From: Phlebiopsis flavidoalba
Lineage: Eukaryota; Basidiomycota; Agaricomycetes; Polyporales; Phanerochaetaceae
Direction: 5' to 3'
Length of the DNA: 64,000 nt
Assembly: GCA_035772785.1 (NCBI GenBank)
Contig: JAOCPU010000027.1
Span: 62,001-126,000 of the forward strand
The position numbers were made by a program, and so were the translations under genes. Position 1 is the stretch's first letter; the number at the start of each line of letters is the position of its first letter. Shown in pieces: positions 11,455 to 22,064 of this stretch. The notes beneath the pieces are model-generated. The model was not told where the DNA came from. It ran no database searches and saw only the letters and a list, made by a program, of their open reading frames with translations.

Positions 11455-12459
11455 CTAGCCGACTGGCAGGGCGACACGACGGCGGAACGCGTCGAGAAAA
11501 CTCGCCACCTCCACCTCCTGTCGCTTGATAGAGCAATACTCCGAGTACTCCTTCGACTGCCGATATTTGCGCCAAGCCGTCAGCTCAAGGATCGACCACC
11601 ACTCTTCTGCGTAGGGATGACCGGGAGCCCCGGCGTATCCCCATGGTTTGGATGTGTACGGCTGGACGTGCGGATTGAGCGCACCTCTGCCATGCCAGGG
11701 TTCACAGGTCCTGTGAAGTGAACGATCGCTGCCTTGTCCATCTCACGTAGGTCAGGGTAGGGCGTCACGTGCGGGTGACGAATGCAGAGCATAGGTTACC
11801 CGAGCCCCTGTGCATTCCATTCGACGCCAAGCATGTACCCTTCGCCTTTGAACATCACATTGAGAGCGTCCTCGTCTTTCAGCATGGCGAATCCTTGTAT
11901 TTCAAAGCCGTCTCATAGAGCTGGGGCAGCACCGCCCGCACCTTTCGAGAGATCGATGAGGAGTACGCCAGCGTTGAAGAACGGAGCACCTTCAAGTGCA
12001 AAGGTGCCCCTGTGGGTGGCCGATGTCAACCACCGCGCCGATGGGTTTGCCAGCGAGGTTGGTATCCCACAGCGTGCGTAGATCCGCGCGAACGAGAATG
12101 TCCACATCGAGATAGAGGACCCGCTCGACCGGAAGGATAGGGAGCATCGCGATTTTCGCCCATACCGCTCCCATTGCCTCCCAAAGGCCCGTCCCTTGGG
12201 GAGATTGAGAAAGACCATGGTTACGTTTTGCGCGGGTTGAGACGACTTCACGTAGACGCTCTTTGTCTGTCTCGGTGAGACCGAGGTCGATAATGTAGAT
12301 GGTGATGCGGCCCTTTGTGTGTTTGAAAGTACGCCGTAGGGATGGCCACTACAGCGGGCATAGCATACGATGAGTCGAATGTAATGCGATGTGTAGCTCG
12401 TGATAAATGGGCCGCGGGGAGCTGGAAATGGCGTCTGGCACGAGGAAGCCGATGCGCAT
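11455..12459 (-). CDS. GT8-family glycosyltransferase
   Basis: On the minus strand, after 'MRIGFLVPDAISSS', the sequence continues in shifted frames as 'ITFDSSYAMPAVVAI', then 'KGRITIYIIDLGLTETDK', then 'KIAMLPILPVERVLYLDVD' with the D-x-D metal/nucleotide-sugar site (DVD, about 12110). The segment 'GAPFFNAGVLLIDLSK' follows, then 'DEDALNVMFKGEGYML', then the C-terminal 'AIVHFTGPVNPGM' and 'WGYAGAPGHPYAEEWW', ending 'RRRVALPVG'. Order and motifs match retaining glycosyltransferases of family 8 (glycogenin/LPS-galactosyltransferase type), which transfer a hexose from a UDP-sugar. The acceptor cannot be told. At least four frameshifts occur. Its ATG directly follows the stop of the methyltransferase gene, so it may be the C-terminal half of a fused protein. 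No signal peptide or membrane segment is visible. Confidence 0.85.
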
Positions 12460-13308
12460 TTAAAATTCTGACGTCTTGCGCAAGATCATTTGGTACTCGT
12501 CATCGCTGGAGAGTACTTCGAACTCGCCAGAGTGAAGAGCCATGAAGGCATCATATACCCTCTCTTCGGGTGATGCATGCTCTCCTCCCGGCTCCTTGTT
12601 CCAGCGGTAGTCGTCGAAGATGAAGACGGCTCCCTTCTTGGCAAGCCTCCAAGCCAGTTTTCGCCATCCAAAAGGGTATCGTCCGCCTCGTGAGACCCGT
12701 CGACGTATATCCAGTCGAACCCCGGATTCTCTGCAGAGATCTCCTCCTCCAGGACAGTCATGAGGAGATGGAAAACTGAACCCCTCTATCACCCGGAACG
12801 TTTTTCCCGGTGATGGAGAGGTTATGCATAACTTTGTCGTGACGGTCCCTTCCCAGCTTCAGTACCCATGAGGTCGAAATGGTCGATACACAGGTGATAG
12901 ACCCGCCGTTGGTGCAAAGCTCGTTTAGCAGGAAGACTGCCGAACGACCGTTTCCCACGAGCCTATTTCTAGAACTCGAGGAGACGAGGTGTTGACGTAA
13001 CGGAAGAGTTCACACGCCATCGTCCTATATTGAAGGAAAACCAATCTTGTGTTGCGGTGAATGTGTAGCCGTCGCTCTAAGAGAATTATCCTGGGTAAAT
13101 GCATAACGTTACGAAACATCATAGCCTACTACTCACCATGATGCCTCGTTAAGAGAACAGTGATGGGGGGACGTCGAGGGACAACGAAGTTGAAGTACCT
13201 CTTGCTTTCTTCCGACTTGGTAAATGATCTCCTGTTGTTATTGCGCGCGATGCTGCGCATGATGACGGGGTCGCGGGTGGGGTGTAGACTTGTATACCGG
13301 CTGACCAT
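12460..13308 (-). CDS. Class I SAM-dependent methyltransferase (Methyltransf_24-like)
   Basis: The probable start at 13308 opens 'MVSRYTSLHPTRDPVIMRSI', a basic N-terminus, followed by an intron (GTGAGT at about 13137 to CAG near 13093). Then come 'TATQDWFSFNIGRW'-like residues across a frame change and the SAM-binding motif I 'PRVLEIGSW', continuing in another frame with 'GRSAVFLLNELC'. Further on are 'PGFDWIYVDGSHEADDT' and 'KKGAVFIFDDYRWN', the acidic motif of this family, and the C-terminal 'GEFEVLSSDDEYQMILRKT'. Family members methylate small molecules or sugars. Here the partner GT8 and epimerase suggest a sugar-linked substrate, which is inference. It ends in TAA at 12460-12462, immediately followed by the GT8 ATG. 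Several frameshifts are present. Confidence 0.82.
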
Positions 13309-13529
13309 GACGTGTGAGAGTCCTCAACCTTGCCTAGGCCTTTCGTTCGCAAATTTGGATGACTTTGGGTAAAGAACCGAGCATGACACCGCAGACTAGG
13401 AGGGAAGATGATGTGGAAGTTTATTGCGTCTTACTCAAGATCGTTGGATTTCTCGTTTGGATGTGCGAGGCTGCGCCATCTTGGCACGCTACGAGTAGCG
13501 ACTATTTTCTCTCCAAGTTCGTGTCGGCT

Positions 13530-13722
13530 GTGGAGAGATACAGAAGCTTCGCCGACGTCAGTTGGAACTCCGAGAGATCGCATCCAAAGCACAGCCAGGG
13601 TACGAGGGGTCTTGTGGTCGAAGATACCGCTTCCTCAACATTGACAAGTATCAAGTCGACTGGCGCGAGAGCGTCAGACAACCCATTGAGGCTGGTAAAC
13701 AACGAGATTTCAGGAAGGTGAG
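13530..13722 (+). CDS. Isolated coding-like exon of unknown gene
   Basis: A plus-strand frame encodes a charged, protein-like stretch beginning 'QKLRRRQLELREIASKAQPG' and continuing with 'RFLNIDKYQVDWRESVRQ' up to 'KQRDFRK', followed by a canonical donor GTGAGT at about 13720. No start is visible upstream, where a stop lies in frame, and no family is recognised. It may be the beginning of another protein in this sugar-related group, or a remnant. The minus strand here is also open (13502-13756) but has less protein-like composition. Confidence 0.35.
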
Positions 13723-13951
13723 TAGGGCCTAGTAGAGCAGGTTGTTCCCGTGTCAAAGTCCTGGTAGCATAATCGTGACGACATCGAACGGGGCTTGGAC
13801 CTAGTTTGCTTACCAGATGGTCAGTTTTGTGCGTATACTACTGTGAATTAGAGCCGTTTCGTAGCCGTATTTAAGCTAAGCGATAAAGACATTGAGCAAC
13901 CTTTCCCTAACCCAAGCCATATAGACCACTCACCCACATATCAACACCAAC

Positions 13952-14900
13952 ATGGTGCGCCTCGAACCAGAGAGTCCTCATAACCGAGGCAATGGCTTCA
14001 TTGTTGGTTTTTACTCTGTATCGGCGCTGGGCTAGTATCACTCACATTTGCGTCAGGGGAGTCACCTCGCCAGGCGCTATAATCGCATTTGGGTCATCCC
14101 GTAAGAGTGGCCGACATCGCAAGTCCGGTCGCACTTCCCGGATGATACCTGCGAGCTACAGAGGTTGATAGGTGACCTCAGAGACCCCGACTTCTGCTTG
14201 CGCGCCGTGCGGGGCATGGACATTGTTCTAACACCTCGCCGCAAACATGGGTCGGTATGGGAAACCATTCACGAGGATAACGAGGCGAAAATATACCACG
14301 ACAATCACATCATGAGCTATGAACCTTTTGCAGGCATAGCGGTCAATATACGTAGACAGTCAAGAAGTTCTTCCTAATGCTTCATCAGGCTATGGTGTGT
14401 ACCCTCAGATTACGTTGCAGGACGACATTCGGAGCATATGTCTCTCCAGTCGCTGAATCAGACGTAAATGGACGAGCACTCCTGCCGAAGCCGCAGGTGT
14501 CTTATATTGCCCTTGTAAAGACCTAGAAACGTCACCGAGCGGCTAGAATATTCCTAACTGTAGAGAAGCACGCCTACCACAATTGGGAAAAACATCCTAT
14601 TGCCCGTTTCCATAATATGCTCATTATGTGTCCTCATGGTATCATGAGAGGGGGGGGGGACGCGAAAAGGTTACCGGCTGCGTATGGCCTCCAACGTAGA
14701 GATAATAATGCAATCTATCGGGGGGAGGGGGGGGGGGGCTGCGAAGTATATTGCCGGCGAATTCCCGATGTATAGATATGGGGCAGTGGCCTTCAGAGGA
14801 GGAGTTTTGTTACCATCGGACGACGCCAGTGCCAAGGTGTGCTGAAACTACTCGCCTTCCCGAGTGTGGCCACACTACCTAATCAACATCGTATCGGAGG
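13952..14900 (+). pseudogene. NAD-dependent sugar-nucleotide epimerase, GDP-mannose 3,5-epimerase-like, broken
   Basis: From the ATG at 13952 the Rossmann start can be followed across small frame changes: 'RVLIT', then 'GNGFI', a 54-nt intron (GTTGGT to CAG near 14058), and 'GSHLARRY'. Together these give GGxGFIG. Next comes 'LIGDLRDPDFCLRAVRGMDIVL', with the Asp-rich NAD-contact loop, then 'IHEDNEAKIYHDNHIM'. Further on are degraded echoes of the family: a VYP-like segment near 14395, 'PHGIMRGG' and 'PAAYGLQ' near 14640-14690, and 'RSFVTI' plus 'GVLKLL' near 14795-14850. These match GDP-mannose 3,5-epimerase/short-chain epimerases in order. The catalytic SxxxYxxxK region is not recoverable, the C-terminus is missing, and several G-tracts interrupt it. 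It may be a decayed gene or a badly sequenced one. Confidence 0.65.
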
Positions 14901-15950
14901 AATAATGCTGTTCTGCAATGGCACTGCAATAGCTCCTGCAGAAATGGCTGCCAAGAAGAAAAGGTTGGATTGGCCCCCGGCGATGAAGGTTTGTCGGCGG
15001 GTCGAGGACAGGCCAGTGGGAGTGTACACGTCGAGGAACTCATGAACAATGAACATGGTGCGGACGGTGGCTGTGGGTGGCGAGCCGAAGGTCAAGGCCT
15101 GCAGGATGGACTTGAAGAAACTGGCTAGGGGGTGGATCGAGAGCGAGATCACACAGGCTGCTTACACCTCCACTGAAGACCCCAGCCGAGAGGGGAGCGC
15201 TCTCTTGACGAGCTCAAGAAGAGTCGTGATGGTGCTGCTTCGAGCGGGGAGGATCATGTTTGCACGTCCTTCTGCCCTATCACGTCGCGGAGCCACAATT
15301 CGACGCACGACACCATCCGGACGATCACGTGCCTTGGAATCACTGCGTACTTTTCGCGAGTCCCTTGTCAGGAGCGACCCGAGACGATACCCGAGGAGAC
15401 AACCCCAAATTCTCGTATCGAGTCTATCTGCTATAGACCACCGATGATGGAGAGCTATGGGGCGATGGAGTAGAAAACGCAGGCAGGAGCGCGTGCTCCG
15501 CGCTGTAGGGGTAACGGACATCGTCACAGAGCTGGAATGTCACTTCCCACCGGGGCGTGTACTGCAGTCTTTGGAGACACTGCGCTCGAGCCGCGTGGAA
15601 GGATTGTTTGCGGACCTATATTTCGTTCTGCTTGGGAGAACGACACGTAACTCTTCATCATCATACCTCTTGGATGTCCACCATCCACTCGACCTTCGTC
15701 TCAATGTTCCGGAGAGGCCCGTGTACCCGTCGGGTCTTGGCTGCGTCGCTTTCAGGGACACACCTTTCACAGCTGCGAATGCCCACGGGTTTTCCTGTGT
15801 CCATCGCACGCACTTGAGCATCTTCGATGGTCAGGTTATCCCCCGACGTTTTTCGTCATCCAGGATGGCGACGGATCCTTTCCACTGTCCTGCTTTACCG
15901 TCGCGTCGGATGCTCTCAGTAGATGGTGAAATGCGAGCTCAGCAATTGGT
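14883..15950 (-). CDS. Hypothetical protein, spliced, no recognised domain
   Basis: Read on the minus strand, 'TIEDAQVRAMDTGKPVGI' and 'NIETKVEWMVDIQE' lead into a consistent intron (GTATGA at about 15678 to TATAG near 15627). The sequence resumes in phase as 'VRKQSFHAARAQCLQRLQYT' and 'QLCDDVRYPYSAEHALLPAF'. Further down are 'FAKYAVIPRHVIVRMVSCVE'-like residues and, at the end, a hydrophobic 'NLFFLAAISAGAIAVPL' (about 14900-14950), possibly a membrane helix. The splice junction and ordinary composition support a real gene, but several frame changes break it. I do not recognise the family. It converges on the epimerase remnant. Confidence 0.4.
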
Positions 15951-15966
15951 GCTGTCGGGGGCCTAG

Positions 15967-16784
15967 CGATGATGCTCCGCTACGAGAAGCAGCCCCCCAC
16001 GAAACAGACTTGGACCGGAGGCGACGACTCCCAGACAACATCTGTGGTCGACAGCTGGCTCCGCCAGGCCCTCGTACTCCAAATGAGGGGGGAAGGCTCA
16101 GAGGGACATGGGAGAGAGAGGAGGAAGGAGAGAGAGAGGAGTGGAGCTCCAGGAAAGCAGGGGAGGGGTGGGAGCGCCAGGGGAGGAGGGGCACAGGCAG
16201 ACACGCCAGGGGGGATGTGAAGCAACAGGAGGGGAAGGCAGGTGGGGGGGAGAGATGAGGCTAGAGCCGGAGTGTAACAGTGCTGTAAAAAAAACCAACA
16301 CCAGGGAGGGACCAGGGACACAAGGGAGTAGGGAATATGGTCGAATCGCTCACAGATCGCCATCGTATTCCGTGCTTATCTATTATGGTGAGTACATCGA
16401 CAGCAGCGTTCCTTGGCGCTTAGAAATCATCCCACAACCTGCTCCACCATGTTTCATCATAATCGTGGAAAACCTGCAATCTCCCAGCATTTGATGAGGC
16501 TTCGTAACAAATAACGAACATTCGTCCTGAAGTACAGCATTCGCATCAACACGCGGGCATCTATAACCTCAGGAGCCATCCGCCTCGAATGCAATCGCGT
16601 GCTTTGCAATGACGTTCGGGCGGCCGACAGCGGGTGTTTTGTATCCTGTACGACGATGTAAAATGGACCTGAGTCGGACCTCTTGATATAAGACTCGGAG
16701 AAAGAGCATTCGCGCAGTCGCCCTAAAGCAGCAGGTTTCGTTGAGTATAATGTGCAATGTCCCAGCTCGCACAAACCAGACTGA
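15967..16784. repeat. Purine-rich (GA) simple sequence and spacer
   Basis: Plus-strand 16080-16260 is almost entirely A and G (repeated GAGAGAG, GGAAGG and GGGGAGG), producing long but meaningless ORFs on both strands. 16260-16784 has no recognisable gene. Confidence 0.55.
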
Positions 16785-16810
16785 GTGATTTACGGCCGCG
16801 CTGCATTTAG

Positions 16811-16832
16811 CCCCCCCCCCCCCCCCCCCCCC
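16811..16832 (+). repeat. 22-base poly-C tract
   Basis: An uninterrupted run of 22 C residues. It is translated as Gly or Pro runs in the surrounding ORFs, which are therefore suspect. Confidence 0.95.
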
Positions 16833-16899
16833 GGTGTGACGTACTTCTGGGACATTGCGACTCAAAATGCCGACATTCCAAAGATGTACCATGGGGTGT

Positions 16900-17681
16900 C
16901 ACAGCCGATATCGCCGGCGAACGCGCGCGTGACATCAAACGACGGTATTCAATACGACTTGTCGCTTTCCCAGGACCGGGGGAGTGAGAGGACATCGACT
17001 TCTGTCGAAAGAAGAGACAGTATGTCCGCGAGACCTACAACGGTGGCGATGGCTTTTGTCGCTGCGCCGGACGTAACCGTGACGCAGCATCCCTACTGGA
17101 ACAAACGGTGCATCGTGTTCGTTCGTACTTGGCGATTCTACGTGGTGGTCACCGAGTGGGAGATGGAGCCCTCGTCAAGCGGTACCCTGATCTTGTATAT
17201 ATGGACGTCCCAAACAGCGCCGAGTTATTGGGGCTCCTCAGCACCTTGGTTTCCTTCATCCAAGCTACGTCGAACCTCGTGGCGTCTGGGCAGCTCCAGT
17301 GTCAGTGGTTGGGGCCGATGCTTTTCGTCAGCGTATTCATCGCGAACGTCCTACACGACTGCTACCGCCACCTCTGGAGAGGACGCTGACCGGACGTCAG
17401 CCATCAAGAACGTCGGTCGCCGGACATAAGTGGCTCGTCGCGCGTGGTCGAAAGCTCGTATTTATTTTCGGATGTTTAGCGAATGGGGGGCGTGTTGTTG
17501 GTCTTCTGGAGCGTGGAGAGGTGGGGCCTTTTCTGTCATGCCGGTTTCGACTGGTTTGCAGAGCGCACGCACCGGGCGACGGGCCGAAGATATGAGGAGC
17601 GGCGCACGCCACAATGTGCAGCGCATCGCATTATCTCTCGGCTTGCTCGCAATTGCTATGGCCAATGCTGTGATCTGGTAG
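16900..17681 (+). CDS. Possible integral membrane protein, unidentified
   Basis: The plus-strand frames contain 'TVTQHPYWNKRCIVFVRTWR', then 'LVYMDVPNSAELLGLLSTL' (17190-17250), two likely membrane helices ('LLSTLVSFIQATSNLV' and 'WLGPMLFVSVFIANVLHDCY'), and a hydrophobic end 'IALSLGLLAIAMANAVIW' stopping at 17681. The frame changes at least twice (about 17170 and 17400-17520). I cannot assign a family. Small multi-helix membrane proteins of unknown function are common in Agaricomycetes. It ends about 290 bp before RAD16. Confidence 0.35.
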
Positions 17682-17974
17682 CACATAGTTTTAGCTGCTC
17701 AGGCCATTCGTTTGAAATAACTATTTCATGGTACTTGCCTCTGATCGAATAAAATTTTATCCTTCATCTTTCTTGAACAAAAGAGAGCTGGATGAGCCGT
17801 CTGAAGTCAACCTGCCATTCCTGGGTGGGTCCACGCGTCGGTGCCTGCCGGCGGCAAGCAATAAATTAGGTTTGGGCGCGTCTCGCGTTGGGCCAAGTTG
17901 TTCGCAGTCCTTTTCCCTCACGACAAAAATCGTAGCTCCTGGTGGCCGTCGCCTCCCGTCTGTCCATCTCAACC

Positions 17975-20900
17975 ATGTCGCGCTCAACGCGTCGCAGTAC
18001 GCGTATCGCTGCCTCAATGTCAACGTCTACAACGCACGACCGACTGCCATGTCGCCCATGCTTAGTTACCAAAACCTACTGTACAATCTGCGACTCCTGG
18101 ACACATCCGCGGACGAACTGCTATTGCCCACCGAGAAGACCACCCAACAACGCCAACGTGCTGTCGGCAAAAGGCAAGAAACGTCAAATACAGGGACAGA
18201 CGACTCTGATGTCCCAGAGCTGCCCCCAGCCAAGCGACCTGCGAGGAGGAAGAGTGTGACACAAAAAGCTTTCGTGGAAGTACGGCCCACGAAGAAGACG
18301 GTGGTGTGAGTACAGCTTTGGCGCCACATTATCCATAAGCTTAACAATGCCATTTAGTCCGTAGCACCCTCCGTGGAAGGAGAAGAAGAGCTGGTTACTC
18401 CCTCTGACGACGACTTTAGCTTGAGTATGATGAGTCAAGCCTCGCTTGAAGAATCTGAAATAAAAAAAAGACAGTGGCTCTGAGTTTGAGGCCTCCGATG
18501 CAGAGGATGCGAATGATGATATTGGTGACGAAGATGATGCGTCTGAGAACGAACTCCAGGCGTATGCTGAGGTTCTTCAAGAAGAGGGCATCGACGTCGA
18601 CGATGTCTTGCTAGACGCAGCAGTCAAAAGAGTCTCTTGTTGATGCTCGCCAACAAGCAGCGCTGCGCGACAAGGAACGTCAAGCTCCGGGCGGGATCCT
18701 GCAAAGAAGAAATCTAGTACTGCAACCAGAGAATAAAAGCACTGTTCGTACTGCCGCTGCAGCCGACTCCCGCAGATCGTCGTCTGCAGACCAGGTCAAG
18801 TGGGAAGAACGTAGGACGTAGACGACTAACATCGAGAATTCGGAAGAAGACGAGTTCTCCGAATTTTCGGATGCGTCTGACGCATCGTCCGTCAAACCTA
18901 AGGGCAAGGGCAAGGGCAAGAACAAAGGGCAAAGGCCAAGGCCAAGGGCTGACAAAACTCAGGACGATTGGAATTGACACTAAAGTGGCCATCATGACTA
19001 TCGAAGATCTCAAAGAAAGAAATAGACAGCGGAGAGCTGAGGCTAAAGCTCGCAAGCAGGAAGAACGTGCTCTCCAGAAGAAGAAACTCGGTCGCAAAAA
19101 ACTAACTCACGTACGTTTCTTCGCGCATATCTTCCAATCGGCGTGCCTCAATTGAAGTCCCAATAGGCTGAGAAAACTTCTACAGTTGACTCAAGAAAAA
19201 CTATCACCCTGAGCTCGTGGGACGTGTGGGGGGATGTCGAACGTCATTGGTCCCTGTCAATGCTAGCGGTCAGGCCGCGCAGCCTCACTCAAAAAAAAGT
19301 TTGAAGGTCACTCTTCTTCCCTTCCACAAGAGAGTCTACATTGGTTCAAGACAAAGCAAGAACAGACCGTTTGGCGAGGTGGCATGTTGGCAGTAAGACA
19401 CGTTTGCTCCCTAGCTCAGCGCTGTTTTTACAAACCCGATACAGGACGAGATGGGGTAAGCCTTCCTCCTTTCACACGTTTCACGCAATTCTCAGAAGGA
19501 GTAGAATGGGCAAGACCATCCAGATGATAGCGCTTCTAGTGTCCGACGGCGGCGCGAAGCCTAACCTCGTTGTGGCGTAAGTCAATTTCCAGCCATCGCC
19601 GATAGACTCTAACATCCTTCTAGTCCCACCGTCGCTATCATGCAATGGAGAAACGAAATCGAAAGCTCATTCGTCCAAACATGGACGTGCTGGTCTGGCA
19701 CGGTGCTGCACGCGAGAACAACATCAAAACGCTTAAGAAATACGACGTCGTACGTCCCCGTTGCTCGTCGTTAAGACCATAATATGATTTATCCTCGACC
19801 AGGTTCTTACTACATATGCCCGTCCTAGAGAGTTTGTTCAGGAACAGCAACAGAGCGGCTTCAAGCGCAAGGTGTCATTGTAAAGGAGAAGTCGGCCATG
19901 CACCAGGTCGAGTGGAACAGAATTATTGTGCGTAGCGTCTCCGCCTCGACGTGTCCTTCTTCTTACTCTGCTGCCACAGCTTGATGAAGCCCATAACATC
20001 AAAGAGCGCTCTACGAACACTGCGAAGGCCACATTCGAGCTGAAGGCCAAATTCAGATGGTGTCTTTCTGGTACTACCTCTTCAGGAACCGAGTTGGCGA
20101 GCTGTACAGGCCTTGTTCGCTTCCTCGGCGGGCGATCCCTTCTCGTACTATTTCTGCAAGCAGTGTGACTGCAAGGCGCTGCACTGGGAAATTCAGCAAT
20201 ATAGAAGAATTGCGATGGTAAAGAACTTGACTCTTGTTCTTGTATGCGGCTCAACTCTCATCGTTTGTCTAGACTGTGGCCACAGTCCGATGCAGCACAC
20301 ATGCTTCTGGAACAATGAGATCTTGACACCAATTCAGAAGAATGGCCTTGCCGGTCCCGGCCAAACCGCCTTCAAAAAGCTTCGTATTTTACTCGACCGC
20401 ATGAGCTGCGTCGAAACAAAGGTATAGGTGTTTCTCTTCGTTGACTCTTCCCACGACTAACGACTTATTTGGTTTTTCAGATTGAGCGCGCTGACGATCT
20501 TGGGCTTACCCCCCGCGTACTGTAATCGTTCGCAGAGAGACTACTTCAGCCCCAGAAGAGAAAGAACTTTACCTCTCGCTTTTCTCTGACGCGAAGCGAC
20601 AGTTCAGCACTTACGTCGATGCAGGGCACCGTCTTGAACAGTACGTATTATTTATCTCACTCCATTATCGATCCAAGCTCACGATTTGCGTCGCCCAGAC
20701 TACTCGAAAATATCTTCAGCTTGTGAGCACACGGTTCATACATCGCTAGAGGGAGGCTCACGAAGTTACCGCAGGACTCACTCGCATGCGACAAATGGCC
20801 TGTCATCCCGACTTGGTTTTGCGAAGCAAGAACAACGCTGGAACCTTCTTGAGCGACGATGTAGGCGAGGCGACCGTTTGTCGTCTCTGCAATGACATCG

Positions 20901-22064
20901 CCGAGGATGCCATTCAAGCGAAATGCCAGACTAACATCTTCGATCGGGAGTGTATCAAGCAATATCTGAACACCGCCATCGAACAGAACGTGAGCTCATG
21001 GATTTGTGGCGCCATGCCGATCTGACCAAGCCTTTGCTTGACAGCCCGCATGTCCTGTCTGCCATGTTCCCCTCACCATCGACCTCGAAGCGCCAGCTCT
21101 GGAGTTGGAGGAGAACGTCAAGACCAGACAGGGTATCCTTGGTCGCCTTGACCTCGACAAGTGGCGCTCCTCTTCTAAGATTGAAGCTCTAATCGAGGAG
21201 CTGAGTAACCTCAGACGCCAAGATGCCACTACGAAGAGCCTCGTGTTTAGCCAGTTCGTAAACTTCTTGGACCTGATCGCTTATAGACTCCAAAAGGCTG
21301 GATTCTCGGTACGTGTGCCGTCGTAGCCGTTGTATTCATGTATCAATTTCGCCATAGATCTGTCGTCTCGAGGGTACCATGAGCCCTCAGGCTCGAGACG
21401 CTACTATCAAATATTTCAGTATGTACCTCTAACTTACCTCACAACGACGTCACTAAGCGCTGTCTCTAGTGACAACAACACTCATGTCACAGTCTTCCTT
21501 GTTAGTTTGAAGGCCGGAGGTGTCGCACTGAACCTCACAGAAGCCTCTCGAGTGTATCTCATGGATAGTTTGGTGGAATCCTGCAGTAAGTGGCGCTCAT
21601 TTCACTTCCACGTCAAGCTTTAATCACAATACTTTTAGGTCGAATACCGTTCGTAACAGTGATTCATATGCTCGAACATATGCTGATCTAACTTTCAGAG
21701 GCTATGGATCGTATTCACCGCCTAGGCCAACACCGTCCAGTCCAAGCGATCAAGCTGGTTATCGAAGACAGCTGCATTGAGAGTCGTATCATTCAGGTAT
21801 TGTTCTCTATCTGACTCTCCGGTACTTGCGCTTTATATTTTCTTAGCTTCAGGAGAAGAAATCTGCTATGGTCAACGCGACCTTGTCGACCGATGATTCC
21901 GCCATGGGGCGACTGACCCCTTCTGACGTAAGCTGTCGCTTTAGTATACTCGCTGCATGTGTGACTTATAGTCTATCCTTTCTCCTCCAGCTGAGCTTCC
22001 TGTTCAGGGTGAGTACATTTTACTGCTGCGAGACTTCATGCGCTAAAACATCCACTAGTTATAA
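17975..22064 (+). CDS. RAD16: Rad16-type SNF2 helicase/RING ubiquitin ligase (global-genome NER)
   Basis: The ATG at 17975 opens 'MSRSTRRSTRIAASMSTS', followed by a basic/acidic disordered N-terminus (to about 19100, with an Asp/Glu block near 18490-18580). The SNF2 core follows: 'VWGDVER' with 'GGMLA' and, across two short introns, 'MGKTIQMIALLVSD' (ATP-binding loop). Next are 'PTVAIMQWRNEIE', 'VLTTYA' and 'LDEAHNIKERSTNTAKATFE' (DEAH box). A Cys/His insert ('FCKQCDCKALHW', 'CGHSPMQHTCFWNNEI') is typical of Rad16. A RING finger ('VCRLCNDIAEDAIQAKC', 'FDRECIKQYL') is followed by helicase C motifs 'SLVFSQFVNFLDL', 'VFLVSLKAGGVALNLTEA', 'MDRIHRLGQHRPVQAIKLV' and the family ending 'SFLFR'+'L'. 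Yeast Rad16 with Rad7 handles repair of non-transcribed DNA. There are about ten introns and several one-base frameshifts. Confidence 0.95.

Noticed and set aside
18680..19097. Hydrophobic minus-strand ORF (Leu/Pro-rich)
   Set aside because: It is the antisense shadow of the Lys/Asp-rich N-terminus of RAD16.
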